Source: Odiellus spinosus | Taxonomy: Eukaryota > Arthropoda > Arachnida > Opiliones > Phalangiidae | Length of the DNA stretch: 64,000 nucleotides | Reading direction: 5' to 3' | Assembly: GCA_963920705.1 (NCBI GenBank) | Contig: OY987226.1 | Location: 6,140,501 to 6,204,500, forward strand | Shown: one piece after another, positions 37,101 to 52,100 of the stretch | How the letters are laid out: every line of letters starts with the position of its first letter | Numbering within the stretch: the first letter of the stretch is position 1 | Position numbers and translations under genes: made by a program | The notes under the pieces: model-generated | Database searches by the model: none | What the model was told of the DNA's origin: nothing | Seen by the model: only the letters and a program-made list of their open reading frames with translations

Positions 37101-40100
37101 CTGCGTGCTTCTTTTTATCTCTCGGAAACCATACTACATTAAATTTAGCCCTACTCCTGATGTTTCCGAGATAAAATAGAACTAAAATATCTATAATTAT
37201 AGTCTTATTTCATTTATTATTAAGACTTGCATACAAACCAACATGTATACATTAAAAATCTATATATTTTAATTCAATTTAAGGCAATGCTTTCACAATT
37301 TAAAAGCTTTAATTTGCATATTATTTAAAACTTACTTTTTAAATATTTTGCACCTCTAAAATGAAAATTAAAATGGGCTAAATTTTAAAAGTATTTTTGC
37401 TTGATGACGTAAAATGTTTCTTGAATGTAATTAAAGATAAGTTTTGATTGAAAGGTATATCTTTCCAGAATACATACTCGTGAACTGAGGCGTACAAAAT
37501 TTTTGACCTTTTTGCAAAGCTGAACTCAGAGTTCATGAGAGTTCGAAATCAATGCACTGTCAAAACTGAACTCAATGAGCTCAGGTGTACAGAGAATTCA
37601 AGAGTGTCTGACCCCTAACAAAATATTACCTACCAGGGGTTTGGATAACATAATTTCTGTTTGTTTTATCTTTGAAAATATTCACGGGAAGTCTATGATA
37701 AATGCAATATAATCGCGAATAATTAACCGATTATTTTTTATGATTAACTGATTAACCAAATATTTGTGGATAATCTTATTCAAACCCCGAGCTCTTCAAG
37801 CGTAGGATCTCTAATAGCCAGGTCGAGACTCAAGTGATGACGTAAAAGGTTTCTGATTTTATATAAAAAAAATCTATAACATTTTTTCATTCATTTGTAA
37901 TTTTTAATAATATATTTATTTAATCATTTTATAACGATCATTCGGAAAAATCCACTCTAATTACATTTGGATTGCGTTAGGAATCTGTGACTGCATCCCT
38001 TCAATAATATTATGGCCCTCTTAGATATGATTGTGCTGCCAAGTCAATGGAGAACTGACAACTTAGGATCTAATTGACAAAGTTCCTGTTCTTTCTATCA
38101 TTAGAGATATTACAATGCTATCTCTAACAGTGATATTTACGCGCTGAAATTTCTGACTGATTCGGACCATAATTACCAGTACCGATAGAAATCTTTCATT
38201 ACTAAAGGGATATAGCTAGTCGACCGGAAACTAGACTGAACAGAAAGGCTCTAGTTCCGAAGTACATGTACATTCGTAACGAGCTCCACCCTGATGTGAG
38301 ATTTTCCCCAACTAATCACTCGTCTCTCCCCCTCCTCGATTGCATATCTTTGTAATTTTTTAGACTTTAGTATAATCGCTAGAGTAGTGTGAAAAGGAAG
38401 CCTTCTTCTCTCGAATCGATTTGATTCGATTTCTCGAAACTGCTTCGGGAACTAGTTTCATACCGATTCGGTTTCACCAACCGATAGATGAAGCTACAAT
38501 AAATCGATTTATAAAGATAATGCGTGAACACGTGACGCCTAAAACGATTCCTAGCAATTTTAATATAAGTTTGATTCGAGGGGTCAGACACTTGAGAATT
38601 GTTTGAACTCTTTGCACTACCTAAGTTGGACTCTGAGTTCAGCTAGAGTTCGAACTGTTTGCATTACCAAAACTGGACTTGCGTGAACTCAGGGGTACAA
38701 GAAAATCAAGGGTGACGTACCCCTCGGTTTGATTTTACCGTTTCAAATCGATTGAGAAATGCTAGTGTGACCGTAGCTTATGAAATCTGAATTGGTGATG
38801 AATTTCAATTCGCTCATTTGAAACTATGAATAAATGTATTTTGTATGAGGAACCATACCATTCTCTTTTGTACGTGCTGATTTCTCCCTAGACTATCATT
38901 TTTGGTGGAGTTTGTAACGAGATGTGAAAGGGTTTAGTTTGGGAATACGTTGGTTGCGAGGGTGAAAAACCTATAATGTCTAGTAATTGGTAACACCCAG
39001 TGTCAAGTACGTGTACTTTGCGACCGGGGAAATGATGGTTCCAAAGGGGGTTATATGAAATTTTATTATGCCACGGGATTGTCTTTAAGATTGGGGATAA
39101 CGTTTTATTTGGGTGGGGTCATCTTTTCAAGTTTTGGTGGTTATATATATATATATATACGATGGGTTTGGTGCCGTATAGAACTCGCCTTTATAACGAT
39201 GACGTGTGTTTTAGGGCTTCATAGAAAATGAGATTTTGTATGCAATATACTGTATTTCAAATGATTTGGTTTCAAATATCATTTTATAAATAAGATTATG
39301 AAATATTGATGGGTATTTAAGTGGGATCTAAAATAAGGTTAATTAACTTCAACGTTCAACAATATGACGTAAATTGATAGTTAAATTACGCAGTAATTTA
39401 ATGTTATTACTAAAATTATTAATATTTGAATTTCTACGTTTTTAAATGCGTAATTTCTCTTGATAGCGCTTTTGATTGAAATTCATATTTCTGAGTAAAC
39501 AACCCTACACTTGTAAAAAATGCAATTTTTTTAAGATATATGCTTGACCATAAAATCTATTGCCAAGTGTATTCAGAAATATCAATTGAAATATATATTA
39601 CAATTTCATTATCCCTTTAAAAATGACGAAAACATGTTTTTTTTTCTACAATATCTTAAAACATTTTTGAAACAAAAAACCGAGGGAAAAAATTTTCTTT
39701 TCAGTCTTTTTTTAGGATTAAGTCTGAAATTTTTTGTTGGAAATTTTTTTTCTTTTTTTTTTTTTTTCGATTCTGTTATTTTTTAATTTTATTGAACTGC
39801 CATTTTTAGTCAAACCGCGCTCAGGACAGGTTGTCGTTAATTTTAGTCTAACTAATTATTTATCTAGTATAGATAAATTAGCGATATAGTCACGATAAAT
39901 GGACAATGTTTTTGAATTGTTATTAGACAACTCAAGTACTCATAATAAAATAGCGTAATAATATTGTTTTTCTTAAGCATTAATTAATAAAAATAATATT
40001 TAATTAAAAATCGAATCTGTTTGTATATTTACAGAGTCAGAGTAGAATTTTATGTGAATGAAAATACACTTAAGGAGAGACTACAACTATATTTTATCAA

Positions 40101-43100
40101 AAATCAAAGATCAAGTAAGTTCATTTCGTTATAATTATTCGTTTAATTGCTTTGAATATTCTGAATTAATAATGATGAACCTTTTTTTTTTTTTTTTAAT
40201 TTCTAGGTCTCAGGATAAGGATATTTAACTTGGTGATAAAACTAGTGGCCTGCATTCTCTATGTCTTCAGGGTGGTACAGGATACGGGGCCTGAAACGGC
40301 AACATGGTAAGTCCATTTTTGTACTAGTAGCCCCCCAAAAAATTTGTTAAACGCAAATAAATTAATAATATAATAAACATTAATTAAGCAAAGGTATTAA
40401 CTGAAAAAACACCTTTATTTTGCTTTTTCTCTAATCTACGGTATCGCAAACCCCGGGAAAATACTATTTTTAAGCAAATGAGTTTATAAGAAGGAGAGAG
40501 AAATTAAAAAATCCTAGATATTAAAACTTTTCTAATTTAGGAGCTGCTTAAAAATTAAAATTGGTGTTTATTTTTTAAATTTTGGATAACGTAGGTCCTG
40601 AAATAATTTGTTTTTCCAAAATTCAAGGCTGGCTAGCACAATAAATTTAACTTTTAGTTCATATTCATTAATTCAAATCACTCTTCAAGTTTATTTAATT
40701 AATTTTAAACGCGCATGGCTTAGAAGTTTTTAATTGGGCGAATAAGATTGCATTGAAATTTTTAAGTATAAGGCGGAAATCCAAAGGTTTACAGGTTCAG
40801 CAAGATTATTAAATTTCAGTTTTTGCCATGGGGAGGGTCTAGGAGATGACATTAACCTACCCGTGCACTGGGTGAAAAATAACGCTACTGTAATATTGTT
40901 ATTGCTAAATGTCAAAGTATCACGGGTTATTGAAATACGCGTTCCCTGTTCGTATATGGCGAGTTTTCAACGGAACTAGAATTGAATGACGTGTGTTTCA
41001 CCCAATGCCCGTGAATGTTGATCTATTAGAACCTCCTCGTGGCCAAAAACTGTTAATTAGGTGTAGATACCAACCTTGCAATGACCCTTGTCCTAAAAAC
41101 GTTAAGATATCTGTGACGTCTTATCATTTTTAGTTACGGATGTCCAGGGGCCAATTCTACAAGCAGTAGTACAGATGATACCATACTAAGTAACTTTACT
41201 CCTAGACCAATGAATGGACATATCAACTGGTAAGTTTAAATACCCACAATTGGTAACCATCCAGTTACGAATATAAATTGTTAATTTTAAAACGTAAATT
41301 TTGAAGGAACGCGGTATTGTGGATTGATAGACCTTTAGTTTTATGGGGAATTCAGGTAAAATAAATTGGAAAATATATAATCCTGATTATATTGTATTGA
41401 CATTTTTAACTCGGGTTGGTTGTAGGTCACGTTGGCAGTGATCAGCCTATCAGAAGCCTTATTAATCGCATATCTAAGTTACAAGGTGAGCTTTACCATC
41501 ATTTACCCGCGTCGTTTGAGGCGGCGCTGATTCTGGTTATTTTCCGACAATGTATCTGGACTTTCTTCTAGGGGAATATTTGGCAACAGATTATGTCGTT
41601 TACTTTTATACTGGAGCTTGTCAATAATGTACCCTTCGTTGTCACGGTTAGTATATAATCAAAAGCGATGAAAAAGAAAATTAGGCTTAACAACCGAGAT
41701 AAAGTGTTCTCAAATTCGTTATTTTTACTAAGAAATCCAAGTTTTTCTTTTATTCGTGTACAGCTATGTTGGCCGCCACTACGGAATCTCTTCATTCCTA
41801 CCTTCCTCAATTGCTGGCTGGCGAAATTTGCCTTGGAAAATATGTTTGTAAGTTTTGTTTTTTGTTTAAGAATGATAGAAAAGTTGCAAAGACTGGTTTA
41901 ATTAATAACTTTTTCATTGTTTTCTCTTTATTATCTTTAGAACGACCTGCACCGGGCGATGCAAAGGTCCCAGTCGGCTTTGTCACAGAGGCTTACCATT
42001 CTATCAGCAACACTTATGTGTCTTATATTCACCAGGTAAGGGACATTTTTCTAAGCCTTTTAAAGTGAAGGGGGGAAGACGGTTTAGGTTTTCAGATCTT
42101 TAATAACGCATAAATCTCATATGACCTCTGATGGCCATAAATTTCACCTACTTCTTGCCCGGTTTATTTGCCCTTTAACTTCTAAAACCACAGCTACGCG
42201 ATGGTTGTAGTAGTACACGCTCTTGCTTTGAGCAAAAAAGCTTTGCAATTTTACACTAATAAAGGTCTTGAATTGGTTTTTTTAACTATAGGGCTATTAG
42301 ACCGAATGGATTTTTGGCTGTCCAATTCGACCGAATTTAGCCTGTTATAATAACTTCTTCCCATAGTACAATTAATCCCATTCGACCGAATAAGTTTTTA
42401 GTACAAAGAAACATGAAAACATTAAACATAATCCAACATGATTATGGATTTCCATTTTTTTCCAAAACAGCTAAATCGTTTTATAAGCATTTTTGGTATA
42501 ATGATATTTTGATCGACATATTATGCCCTATATATTTGCTGTTTCATTTTGTGATCTTAGGAAATTGCAATATGGTGCAGCTTCAGTTTACGATTGTAAT
42601 TATAGCAAAAGAGTTTGAAATATTTAACCTAGTTTCCTAGGTACAGACTGTTTCACATAGGAAACCTTATTAATGTTGTTTATATCGTAGTGAAATTCAG
42701 ACCGAGTGGGGAAATTAGCCACGTGATTGAATCACGTGACTACGGTCGGTTTTAGTTCCGTTTTTTAGTAGGTCGATTGAATGCTTATCCTGGTTAAGCA
42801 TCAAAGACTCGGGAGTTTAACCCCTTCTGTCGATTATTTCTAGAAACATTCTAACTAGTGGGAGATTAGTACGGTACCTGTATATCCTAGATAAGATGTC
42901 AGGGATAATCAAAATTAGACAAAGTTGGAGATAAGTGAGGAAATTAAAAAACATTCCTAGAAAATAAGGGGTGTTTGTTGGTCAATTACTAAAACACTCA
43001 TCAGCAAATAAGTCTTTTTTATACGTTATTAAAACGTTAAATCTTTATTTAAAAAACTAAAAAAGTCAATATTATGACGTCACATCACGTGACTTCTCTT

Positions 43101-46100
43101 TCTCATTCGGTTTAAATTCACTCTGGTTTATAAAAGGTAAAGGTCCGCCCAAAACTTTTGAGAAATGAACTGCGCCCTTAGAATCGAAATATAACTCTAG
43201 AAGAATAAATTTTCCCAACTTGATGACAAAAAAACCGGTCACATACTAGTACGCGCTGTACATTTATGTACAGATATCTTTTAAACCCTTATAAATTTAT
43301 TAATATTCTTATTATATATACCCTCTTCAAACTAATGCCTGTTAAATTTTTCCGGTTCTATTCTTGAGTTAATAAGGTATGATCGTACCCTCAGATTGGC
43401 GTGGAAATCCCAGTTACACGCCTACTTCACTCTAAATGCTAATATCCTGACATTTCATTCTAACCTATCTTCAGGGGACCCTTAGGCGCTCAACCTCGAC
43501 TTCTGAGCACGTACGATTTAGCTACTAGGGCTAAAAGTTGAAACAAAAGAGTACATGTCTAACGGTGCGAGAAGCTGGAATGGCTACTCTCCCTTTCTCC
43601 GGAATTAAATCTAATTTGTTATCCCATTAATTAGCGGGCGGCTGAGCTTTTATAAAGTTCTCGAAAAACTTAAGGCGTGTTTTCATATTCGTAACGTCTT
43701 TTGCGCTTATTCGAGATCTTTGATCTGCAAATATAAGGAGAGAGAAACATCGAAAACGTACGACGTTAATTGTGTTAGCGTGTGTTCTCGAAAACTCTCT
43801 TAAAAGGTTTTAAAACCATGAAGTATCGTTCTCTTAAATAAGTTATTTAAATTTAAATTGTCCGTGGTTAATAATTTTAGTGTTAAAGATATATAGCCAA
43901 AATGACGCGATTTCTTTGTCAATTCCACCTTAATTGTAGCCATGTAGGAAGGTAGGAAGAGAAAAATTAGTCCTTTTATTAAAACAAAAATGGCTGGTAG
44001 CCCTTCTGACAGCAGCGATCCTGATTAGTTTAAGCAGAAGCCGATGAAACTCTTCTTTGAAGTCTATTACTCCCGGGTCTTGTCTACCCCTCTCTGTAGG
44101 GGTTATTTTCAAAAAGCGCGATTCGTACGCCTCCTAACGGTAGATATTTTCGGAGCGGGAGTTCGTCGAGCGAATATCTCGGCAGCCTTGGAGTTCGTCA
44201 AAAAAACGTCGTCGTTTGTGGAGAGAGAGAATTTCCAATTTTCCGTAGACAGGGGGGATGAAGTAGGACCCCTCCGATCTCGTAAAATTGGGAATTTTAC
44301 CCATACAGAGAGGAGCGCTATATGGAACATTAGAGTAGTAGACTTCAAAGGAGGGTTTCATCGGCTTCTGGTTTAAGGCCCAATTTTTGCTCTATTTACT
44401 TTGTGAAAAAGGTAGATTCTATTCAAATATAATTATTCAAGTTACTTTTACCCATTCAATTGTGATATGAAAATTCGCCTTTAATTTTAGCTCAAATCTT
44501 TTATACTTTTCTGAGCCTATCCAACCGGTACTCATCCATCGAAAAATTAACTGACTTACGAAGCTAGCTGTTGGCTACTCTTTTCAAAATGTCTAACAAG
44601 GAAAGGACCCCTAATTAAAATCTAGACTAAATCACGACGCTTTTCTGTCTAACAGTCTACAGACTCTTTGTTTGGCTTGTCTGACTAGCGTCGACCAACG
44701 TTTGCCGCGTTACTTGGATAGCTTTTGCTTTTAAAGGCTTTTCTCGTGTTACTCTTGTTATACCGATACTACTTTTATATTATACTATGTTTAACATAGA
44801 ATATAAATCCGCGTTAGTTTAAATTGGTTATTTTATTATAATTATTTTTTTGGGGTGGGGGATGAAAGTGTCTCTTGATTTAGGATAAAAGTAAAAAAAA
44901 AAAATCACGTTGTTTGGAGAGAGTTTCAAGGGACCCCCTTATCTTAAAGTTTTAGTATTCCGAAATTTAGATGCGTGTTCGTTATAGGCGCGCCTTAACC
45001 ACTTAATAATCAAGATTGACCGTCAAAAATTTGACTAAATTCTTACGAGCTGCGTTTAATCAAATACTGGGGGTATAGTTTTCCAAATTTAGTTTTATTT
45101 GTTTAAAAATACCAACCCTTACTGAAAAAAGTTAGTCTGATCTGAAGAGGTCCTCAAGAACACTACAAAAGTCTCGGGGAAGTCTTTAAGACCACCCCAA
45201 GACTTTTTGACATAATGAAAGACTTCCCCAAGACCTCTTATGACTACATAATACACCCGAAAGACTTCCCCAAGACCTCTTAAGACAAATTTTTTTGGTA
45301 AGGGAAATTTCGAACTTATACCTAGAATTATACTTTAAAAGGACTTAAAGGGAAACTTAATTGTAGATAAAAATAGAACAGTATTTGAATTTATTTTCGG
45401 AATCATAATGCCAAAAACATATTCGATATTTTTCAATTATTAGACACGTTTTAGATGTTTAAATTAATTTCTGAAGTTTGATTAAGTTTGAATGTTAAGT
45501 ATTAATTTAAGCCAATCATATTATTTCAGCCTTCAATAGCGCGTGTAATGTCCAAACATTAAAAGAATAGGTAGGCCAAAGGTCTTGGGTGTCAAACGCC
45601 GTCCTATTCTTTTAACGCTAACGTGTCAAATGTGTTTTTGAATTATCTATCGATTAACTTCTCTATAACTTCCTACATGGTTTCATTCAGTTCACCTTGA
45701 CGCCTATGTCTTATAACCTTTAACCTTTATAGAAATAATATCCGGCTTCTACGAAAACTCAATAAGAATAAATCCGCACTGTATTACTTCCAATTTTAAC
45801 GCGAAATTCTTATTCGAGGAAATATATATCCAAGGAAAAAAATGTAGCTTATAGAATCTTTTATATTACTTTCTAACTTATAGGAAAAATAAGGTGCCGT
45901 CAAATAAATTGGTTTTATCTTATTAAACCCACGCGAAACTGATATTAAACCAATAGCCAACCTACGAGGAAAAACTAACTTTTTAAAAATAAGTAATATA
46001 GGTTGCGGTATATTGATCTCGCCCCAAGTTCGCGAATTCAAATCTTTAGAAATTGAAAAATTCCCGTGACGTCGATTTTACTTTTCATTTCATTGTGTTC

Positions 46101-49100
46101 CCATATAATAACGAATGAAATTGGCTCATCCAATGAGGAAACATCTTGTAATTTGTTTAAAAATTGTCCGAATTTCAAAATTTAAAAATAATTCTACCAA
46201 ATACATCAAATAAAACAACACGAGTTCAACAAAAGTTTACAAGTTTTGTCCATGTTTGTTGAAGAGCTAGTTAAAACAGGAAAACAATTGATGTCCTGTT
46301 TCATTATCCCTTTTTAAAAGTATTCTAGACCCTGATAACAAGTTATTTTAATCGATGCAGACTGTTAAAATTTGCTTAGAAGCCAAAGGTTTCGCGCCAA
46401 TTTACAGTTAATTATCAACGTCCCAAAATCGCGAACTATACTCGTTAAGCCTAAATCTGTTTCGAAGACATTTTACGACAGGAAACTTCTCGAGAAAACT
46501 GAGTTGCTGATGACAATGAAATGTCGTTTAAAATTAGGCTTAGCGCGTGAAGCAATTTATCTCCTAAAGCTAACGAAATGTCTAAGAAACATCTCTTTCG
46601 GTTCAAACGCCATTTCAAAGACAAACTCTCATTGGTATCAGCAATTGAATCCTTTTCAAATAAATCCGGAATAAATTAACCGGTCGAATTACCACGAAAT
46701 CTCTGGCTAGTTTTAATAATGCTTGAGGAATATTTTAAGTATAACACGATTATAAAAAACTTGTTTGCAGTATTAAGTATCCCTTTAAGGAAATCTATGG
46801 AATGTGTTAACAGTAAATTGTATAATATGGTGATATGTAGCCCAAAATTAAGTTTAGGGAATGTTTAAAACTATGTAAAGACGTTGAATGTTTAAGTAGT
46901 AGGTACGCCCGTGTCTTTAGTTTTGTACAGTGGAGTACTTGGTAATACTGACTTCCATTTTCAGAAATTATACGAGAGAACTTGGCAAGTTCCAGAAGCT
47001 AGCTTATTGCAATACTTTATAAACAAATTAAATCTTTATAGGCGTTATCGGAGCATAGCATTTTTTATAGCTATTGATGCAACATTAGAAGTATATAATA
47101 TTGTTAAATAGTAATTAAGCGTACATGTTTCAAACGTAACTTTCAAAAAAAGTGTTGCAGCTGCCCTGGGCATTCGTACTGAAATAATAATGAGAGAGGC
47201 AGGGTTTTTACTGCACCCATGCTAAGCTCCTCTTCACCACTGCACTTGACCCCGCACGTGGCCTCATTTTTAGCACGACTCTCCGTACCATATTCCCTAA
47301 ACTATTCTAATAACTTTCAATATTCAATAACCGGTTGCAAAAACATGTTTGTCAGGCACTGATACAAATAAAAATAGGTGGAGATTTTTACTTTCAAGTT
47401 TTGGTATAGATACCCTGAAAAGATTATCAATTCAAGCACACTATTGTCTACTTTTCTTTTTCCCGTTGTTGCGTTTAGCATGTGTGGTTTCCAGCACTTC
47501 CAGAGGGCGGGGAATATGCACGTCGACCTTTTCGAGAGCCTTTACTTCGTGGTGGTCACTTTCTCGACGGTGGGCTACGGTGATTACAAACCGGACTGTT
47601 GGCCTTCCCAATTGTTTATGGTGGTGATGATATGCGTGGCGTTGATCGTCTTGCCCACTCAGTTCGAACAGTTAGCCTACACGTGGATGGAGCGACAGAA
47701 GCTGGGCGGCACGTACAGCATGCACCGCGCTCAATCCGAGAAACACGTCGTCGTTTGCAACACCACTCTCAGGGCGGACACCATCATGGACTTCCTCAAC
47801 GAGTTTTACGCGCACCCACTTTTGCAAGTACGTCTCATTACCCTTCTATATTCTTTGCTACTATCAACGAGTGAAGTTTAGTGTCATTGAGAAATATTTC
47901 TTATCATTTAAAATTAGAAAAGTATTTCTGGCTTGAAAACAATACGGAACCTTATGTAGATTCTCCAGTTGATGTTACAATCTAGATTTAATATTTAGCC
48001 TACCTTCGCGAAGGAGTGGAAAGCAAAAGCTGCTTTATACCAAAAACTATTCAGGACTAATATTAGCCGGGTTATATGATTTAATCCGTATATTTAGAAG
48101 ATAAATAAACTGTATTGAAAGATATATTGAGATTAATTGAAATTTTTAAAAACTTTCCTTTGAAACCATTGACAGGATTTTTACGTGGTTCTACTTTCAC
48201 CTTGCGAACTGGACGCCACCATGAAGATGATTCTTCAAGTGCCCATTTGGGCTCAAAGGGTCATATACATTCAAGGCTCGGCTCTCAAGGATACGGATCT
48301 CACCAGAGCTAGGTTATAAACTATTATTTAATTGCTCCGAAATCTAATTTCATTTGACCCTTTTGAAAAATACTGGTAATTTTCTTTGCGTAGAATGAAT
48401 GCGGCAGAAGCTTGTTTTATATTAGCGGCTAGAAACTACAATGATCGAAGCGCTGCTGTAAGTAGTTAGACATCTGAAGCTTAATGTGATGTTTGAGTTA
48501 GCAAGTAAATAATATTTTGTATTCGCTTGACTAGGACGAACACACGATTCTGCGCTCGTGGGCAGTGCGCGACTTTGCGCCAAACGTGCCACAGTACGTC
48601 CAGATTTTCCGTCCTGAAAACAAAGTGCACGTTGCTTTCGCCGGTAAGACTTTGCTACAATTTGATCATAATGTTACATAAAATCCGTTTCCATCATAGA
48701 GCACGTGGTTTGCGAAGATGAGTTCAAATATGCCTTACTGGCCAACAATTGCTTGTGTCCGGGGACATCAACGTTGGTCACTCTACTATTACACACGTCG
48801 AGGGGTCAGGAAGGTCAAACTTCCGCCGAGGAATGGCATCGCCACTATGGCAAATGTTCCGGAAACGAAATCTACCATATTCGACTGATGGACAGTCGTT
48901 TCTTCGGAGAATACGAGGGCAAGAGTTTCACTTACGCCTCCTTCCATTCGCACAGAAAGTAAGAACCCAAAATTAGTCAGCCCAGGTTGGTTTCGCAATT
49001 TATACCTTAGTTTACGTGTTTAGGTACGGAGTGGCCTTAGTCGGTGTACAATCCGACGTCAGGGGTACCTGGCCCATCATGTTGAATCCCGGACCATCGT

Positions 49101-52100
49101 ACGTCATGAAAGGGTCCGACATTTGTTTCTACATGAACATTACAAAAGAGGAAAACAGCGCTTTTCTACCCGCTAACACTAACGGTGACCCTGACGAAAA
49201 GGTTTCCACTAAAGCTCCTGGTGGTGTCGGTGAATTGAGCCGTGAAACGAAAAAGCCGCAGGAATACGAACGGAAACGAAAACCATCTACTGGTAAGAGA
49301 TCCAATGACGTTAACGGTACATTTTTTTGTCCAACACGAGGTACTAACCATTTCAGCAGATAGTTTAGTTCACTTGGGAAACTCGCCCTTTAAATCTAAA
49401 ATCACTTTCGGCTTGCATAAGAAGAGACCGGGTTTCCATTTGGAAGTACCTAAACACGATGGTCAACTACCCAGTTCCGGCGACAGTGGCGCTAGCGACG
49501 ACCCTCCGCCACCAAGGGGAAGAAGACCGAGTATAGCTCCGGTTCCCGCTATGTTCGGACAGCAGGACAGTGTCGATTTGGTGGACGCCGACGACGATAG
49601 CCAAGAAGATCAACTGGAAGAGGAGGAAGAGAAGTATTTGGACATTCCTTGGATAACACCGGCTGAAACTTGCGAGTAGGTTTTGTAAACTCAAAAGTAT
49701 GATTTTCTAACATTAAAAACACCAATAAACAATTTATTCGAACAGAATCGTGAAAGGTTTTCCTCCAGTTGCACCTTACGTTGGAGTCAGTCCTACACTT
49801 TGTTACCTACTCAGAGATAAGAAACCTTTATGTTGTCTTCAATTGGCCCAAGTCTGCGAGCATTGTCCGTTCCGTAACGCCAAGGAGCACAACTGGCCCA
49901 ATCAGTGCATTATCTTGGCAGCAGATTACGCTAGCAACGGCATATACAACTTCATAGTTCCACTACGCGCGCACTTCCATAGTCCTCAAACATTAAGGCC
50001 CATCATACTTCTTCTCGAAAGAAGGTACAGGTAATTACTCTCTTCGCTTCGATTCTAAATGGTTGAAACACGTAATCATTGTAGGCCTCATCCGGCGTTC
50101 CTGGACGCGATATCATGGTTTCCTTTAGTCTACTGGATGCAGGGCTCCATTGATAAGTAAGAAGTTCAACTAAGGTATATAACAATACAGTATTATGTTA
50201 ACCAATCAAAACAACCAGCTTGGACGACTTACTACGAGCTGGAATCAACTTGGCGGACAGCGTTGTGGTGGTTAACAAAGAATCCACCAATTCCGCCGAA
50301 GAAGACTACTTGGCTGATTGCAATACGATAGTTGCTGTTCAAACAATGTTCAAGTATGCTTTGATAGACAATCTGTTATCGCCTATCTAAGCTTTAAAAA
50401 GCGTATACCTGCTTATCCTTGGAGAGCGCGTAACCTAATCTTTGTACCATTCTCGCTACAGACTATTTCCCAGCGTTCGCATCATCACGGAACTCAGTCA
50501 GTCCAGTAACATGAGATTCATGCAATTCCGAGCGTTTGACGCTTACGCCTTGCACCTATCGAAAATGGAGAAGCGCGAACGGGACCGTGGCTCTCATATT
50601 TCTTACATGTTTCGACTTCCTTTCGCTGCTGGGAGCGTTTTCAGTGCCAGTATGCTCGATACACTTTTGTACCAGGTATATGAATAATATAATATTACCT
50701 TAAACTTTTCACTGTAGGCCAGGGATTTTCGAATATTCAATATTTTTGGATAATAAATTTTCTTTTTATATCTTTTCAATATAAGCAATATATGAATCGT
50801 AACTGTATATTTTTTGCTATATTTTCAGGCCTTTGTGAAAGATTACATGATAACGTTCGTCAGGTTACTTCTCGGTATCGACCAAGCACCTGGTTCGGGA
50901 TTTCTGTCCTCCGTAAGATCTTTTTATAGCTTTATTGCTTTTCTATTGTGTGTTTGGGGAGGTTTCGTAACTCGGAGTTTTTCTTATAATGGAAGAAGCG
51001 AATGTTGCTAAAGGTAAACTTCATCCATATTGACTTTTTGAGGGTGGGCGTGACCCGACCTCGCCTTTTGGAGGGAAGGTAATAAAATTCTACAGGATGT
51101 AAAGCCAGTGGGGGAGCTAGAACTTATTTTTCAATTAAGGGCCACTCTAAAACCTTGTGGAAATTGGAAACCAAGATATTGATTCGAATATGGTCTAACG
51201 GAAATTACTTGACCCATCGAAGTTGATTTACGAGTCCCCAGGTGAATTAAAAGTAGGTTAAAGCTTACTTGGTCTACCCTTATGTAAAGCTAGAAAGGGG
51301 TACTAAAGTTACATCATCTCACTGAACGAGAGGTAATGGGGGCCCAGTTAGAGGTGAAAAAGCTTATGATACGTGCATTGAAATCATTTAACGACTTCCT
51401 AAACGTAAGAAGGGGCGATACAAATGCTTACAGTCGACGCCATGAGTGAAGTTACTCTTGCGTGTGCGATTGCCCTAATAGAATAGAGTTCTAAATTGGT
51501 AATTTAAGCGTTAAATTTCCAAGTTAATACAATTTTTTTGCTTTAAATGTGAGCAATTTGCTAAAAGGTCAAAATTTAACGTTTTAAATAATTTACAAGT
51601 CTGCTCTTTAATAGTAATTCGTGTCTGTCGTCATGTAGGAATTATTTTTGTCAGAAATAAGAATTTTGAAGGGTTTGAAAAATAAGTCCCGCATTTAAAA
51701 CAACAAATTTAAATAAATCATTTTGTGAATATCCGAAAATTACCACGAGAAACTATTATTAGGTCCTTGCTATCTTGTTTTCCAATATCATTTTCTTCCC
51801 TTATCGGTAAAAGTGCAGTTGGTCAAAAACCAACAACTACTCTGTGAAAAATGATGTTTCTCTTCTCAAGGCTTTTTTCTTCTGAATCATAAACATAAGT
51901 TGTGTACTTTCTATAGAGGTTTCTCCAGTCTATATCCATATTATTTTTTATCTGATATTCGGTAAAATATAAATCACCCCTTTTTACTTGGCCCTCCAAT
52001 CCTCGAAACAAATTGTATAGAGAATAGAATCTTGTTTCCAAAATTTATCATTTCGCGTTGCCTACAGAATAGCTGAGATATTAGTGACATATCTTTGTGT

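Larger units (their letters stand above)
31135..40034 (+). other. SLO2: SLO2 intron 1 (8.9 kb)
   Basis: A long intron without recognisable coding sequence. It holds two E elements, one C element, a relic of F near 34.36-34.47 kb, two related K elements and a short AT microsatellite near 39.14-39.16 kb, plus T tracts near 39.74-39.77 kb. Stretches 35-37.4 kb and 38.8-40.0 kb show nothing beyond AT-rich unique DNA. Confidence 0.85.
42036..47478 (+). other. SLO2: SLO2 intron 9 (5.4 kb)
   Basis: Separates S5 from the pore exon. It contains the C4 element at 44035-44370, imperfect repeats of AAGACTTCCCCAAGACCTCT at 45170-45290, a B-family end at 45345 and a single relative of the 24-bp minisatellite unit near 46530. 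Short frames at 45.8-46.7 kb show no family resemblance. Confidence 0.85.

Noticed and set aside
44044-44376. 110-codon frame and its antisense partners
   Set aside because: They lie exactly within element C4, and related frames appear in C1 and C3, so they come from the transposon arms.
46372-46674. 100-codon frame in SLO2 intron 9
   Set aside because: No resemblance to channel exons or other families, composition like the surrounding intron, and it includes a T1-unit relative.
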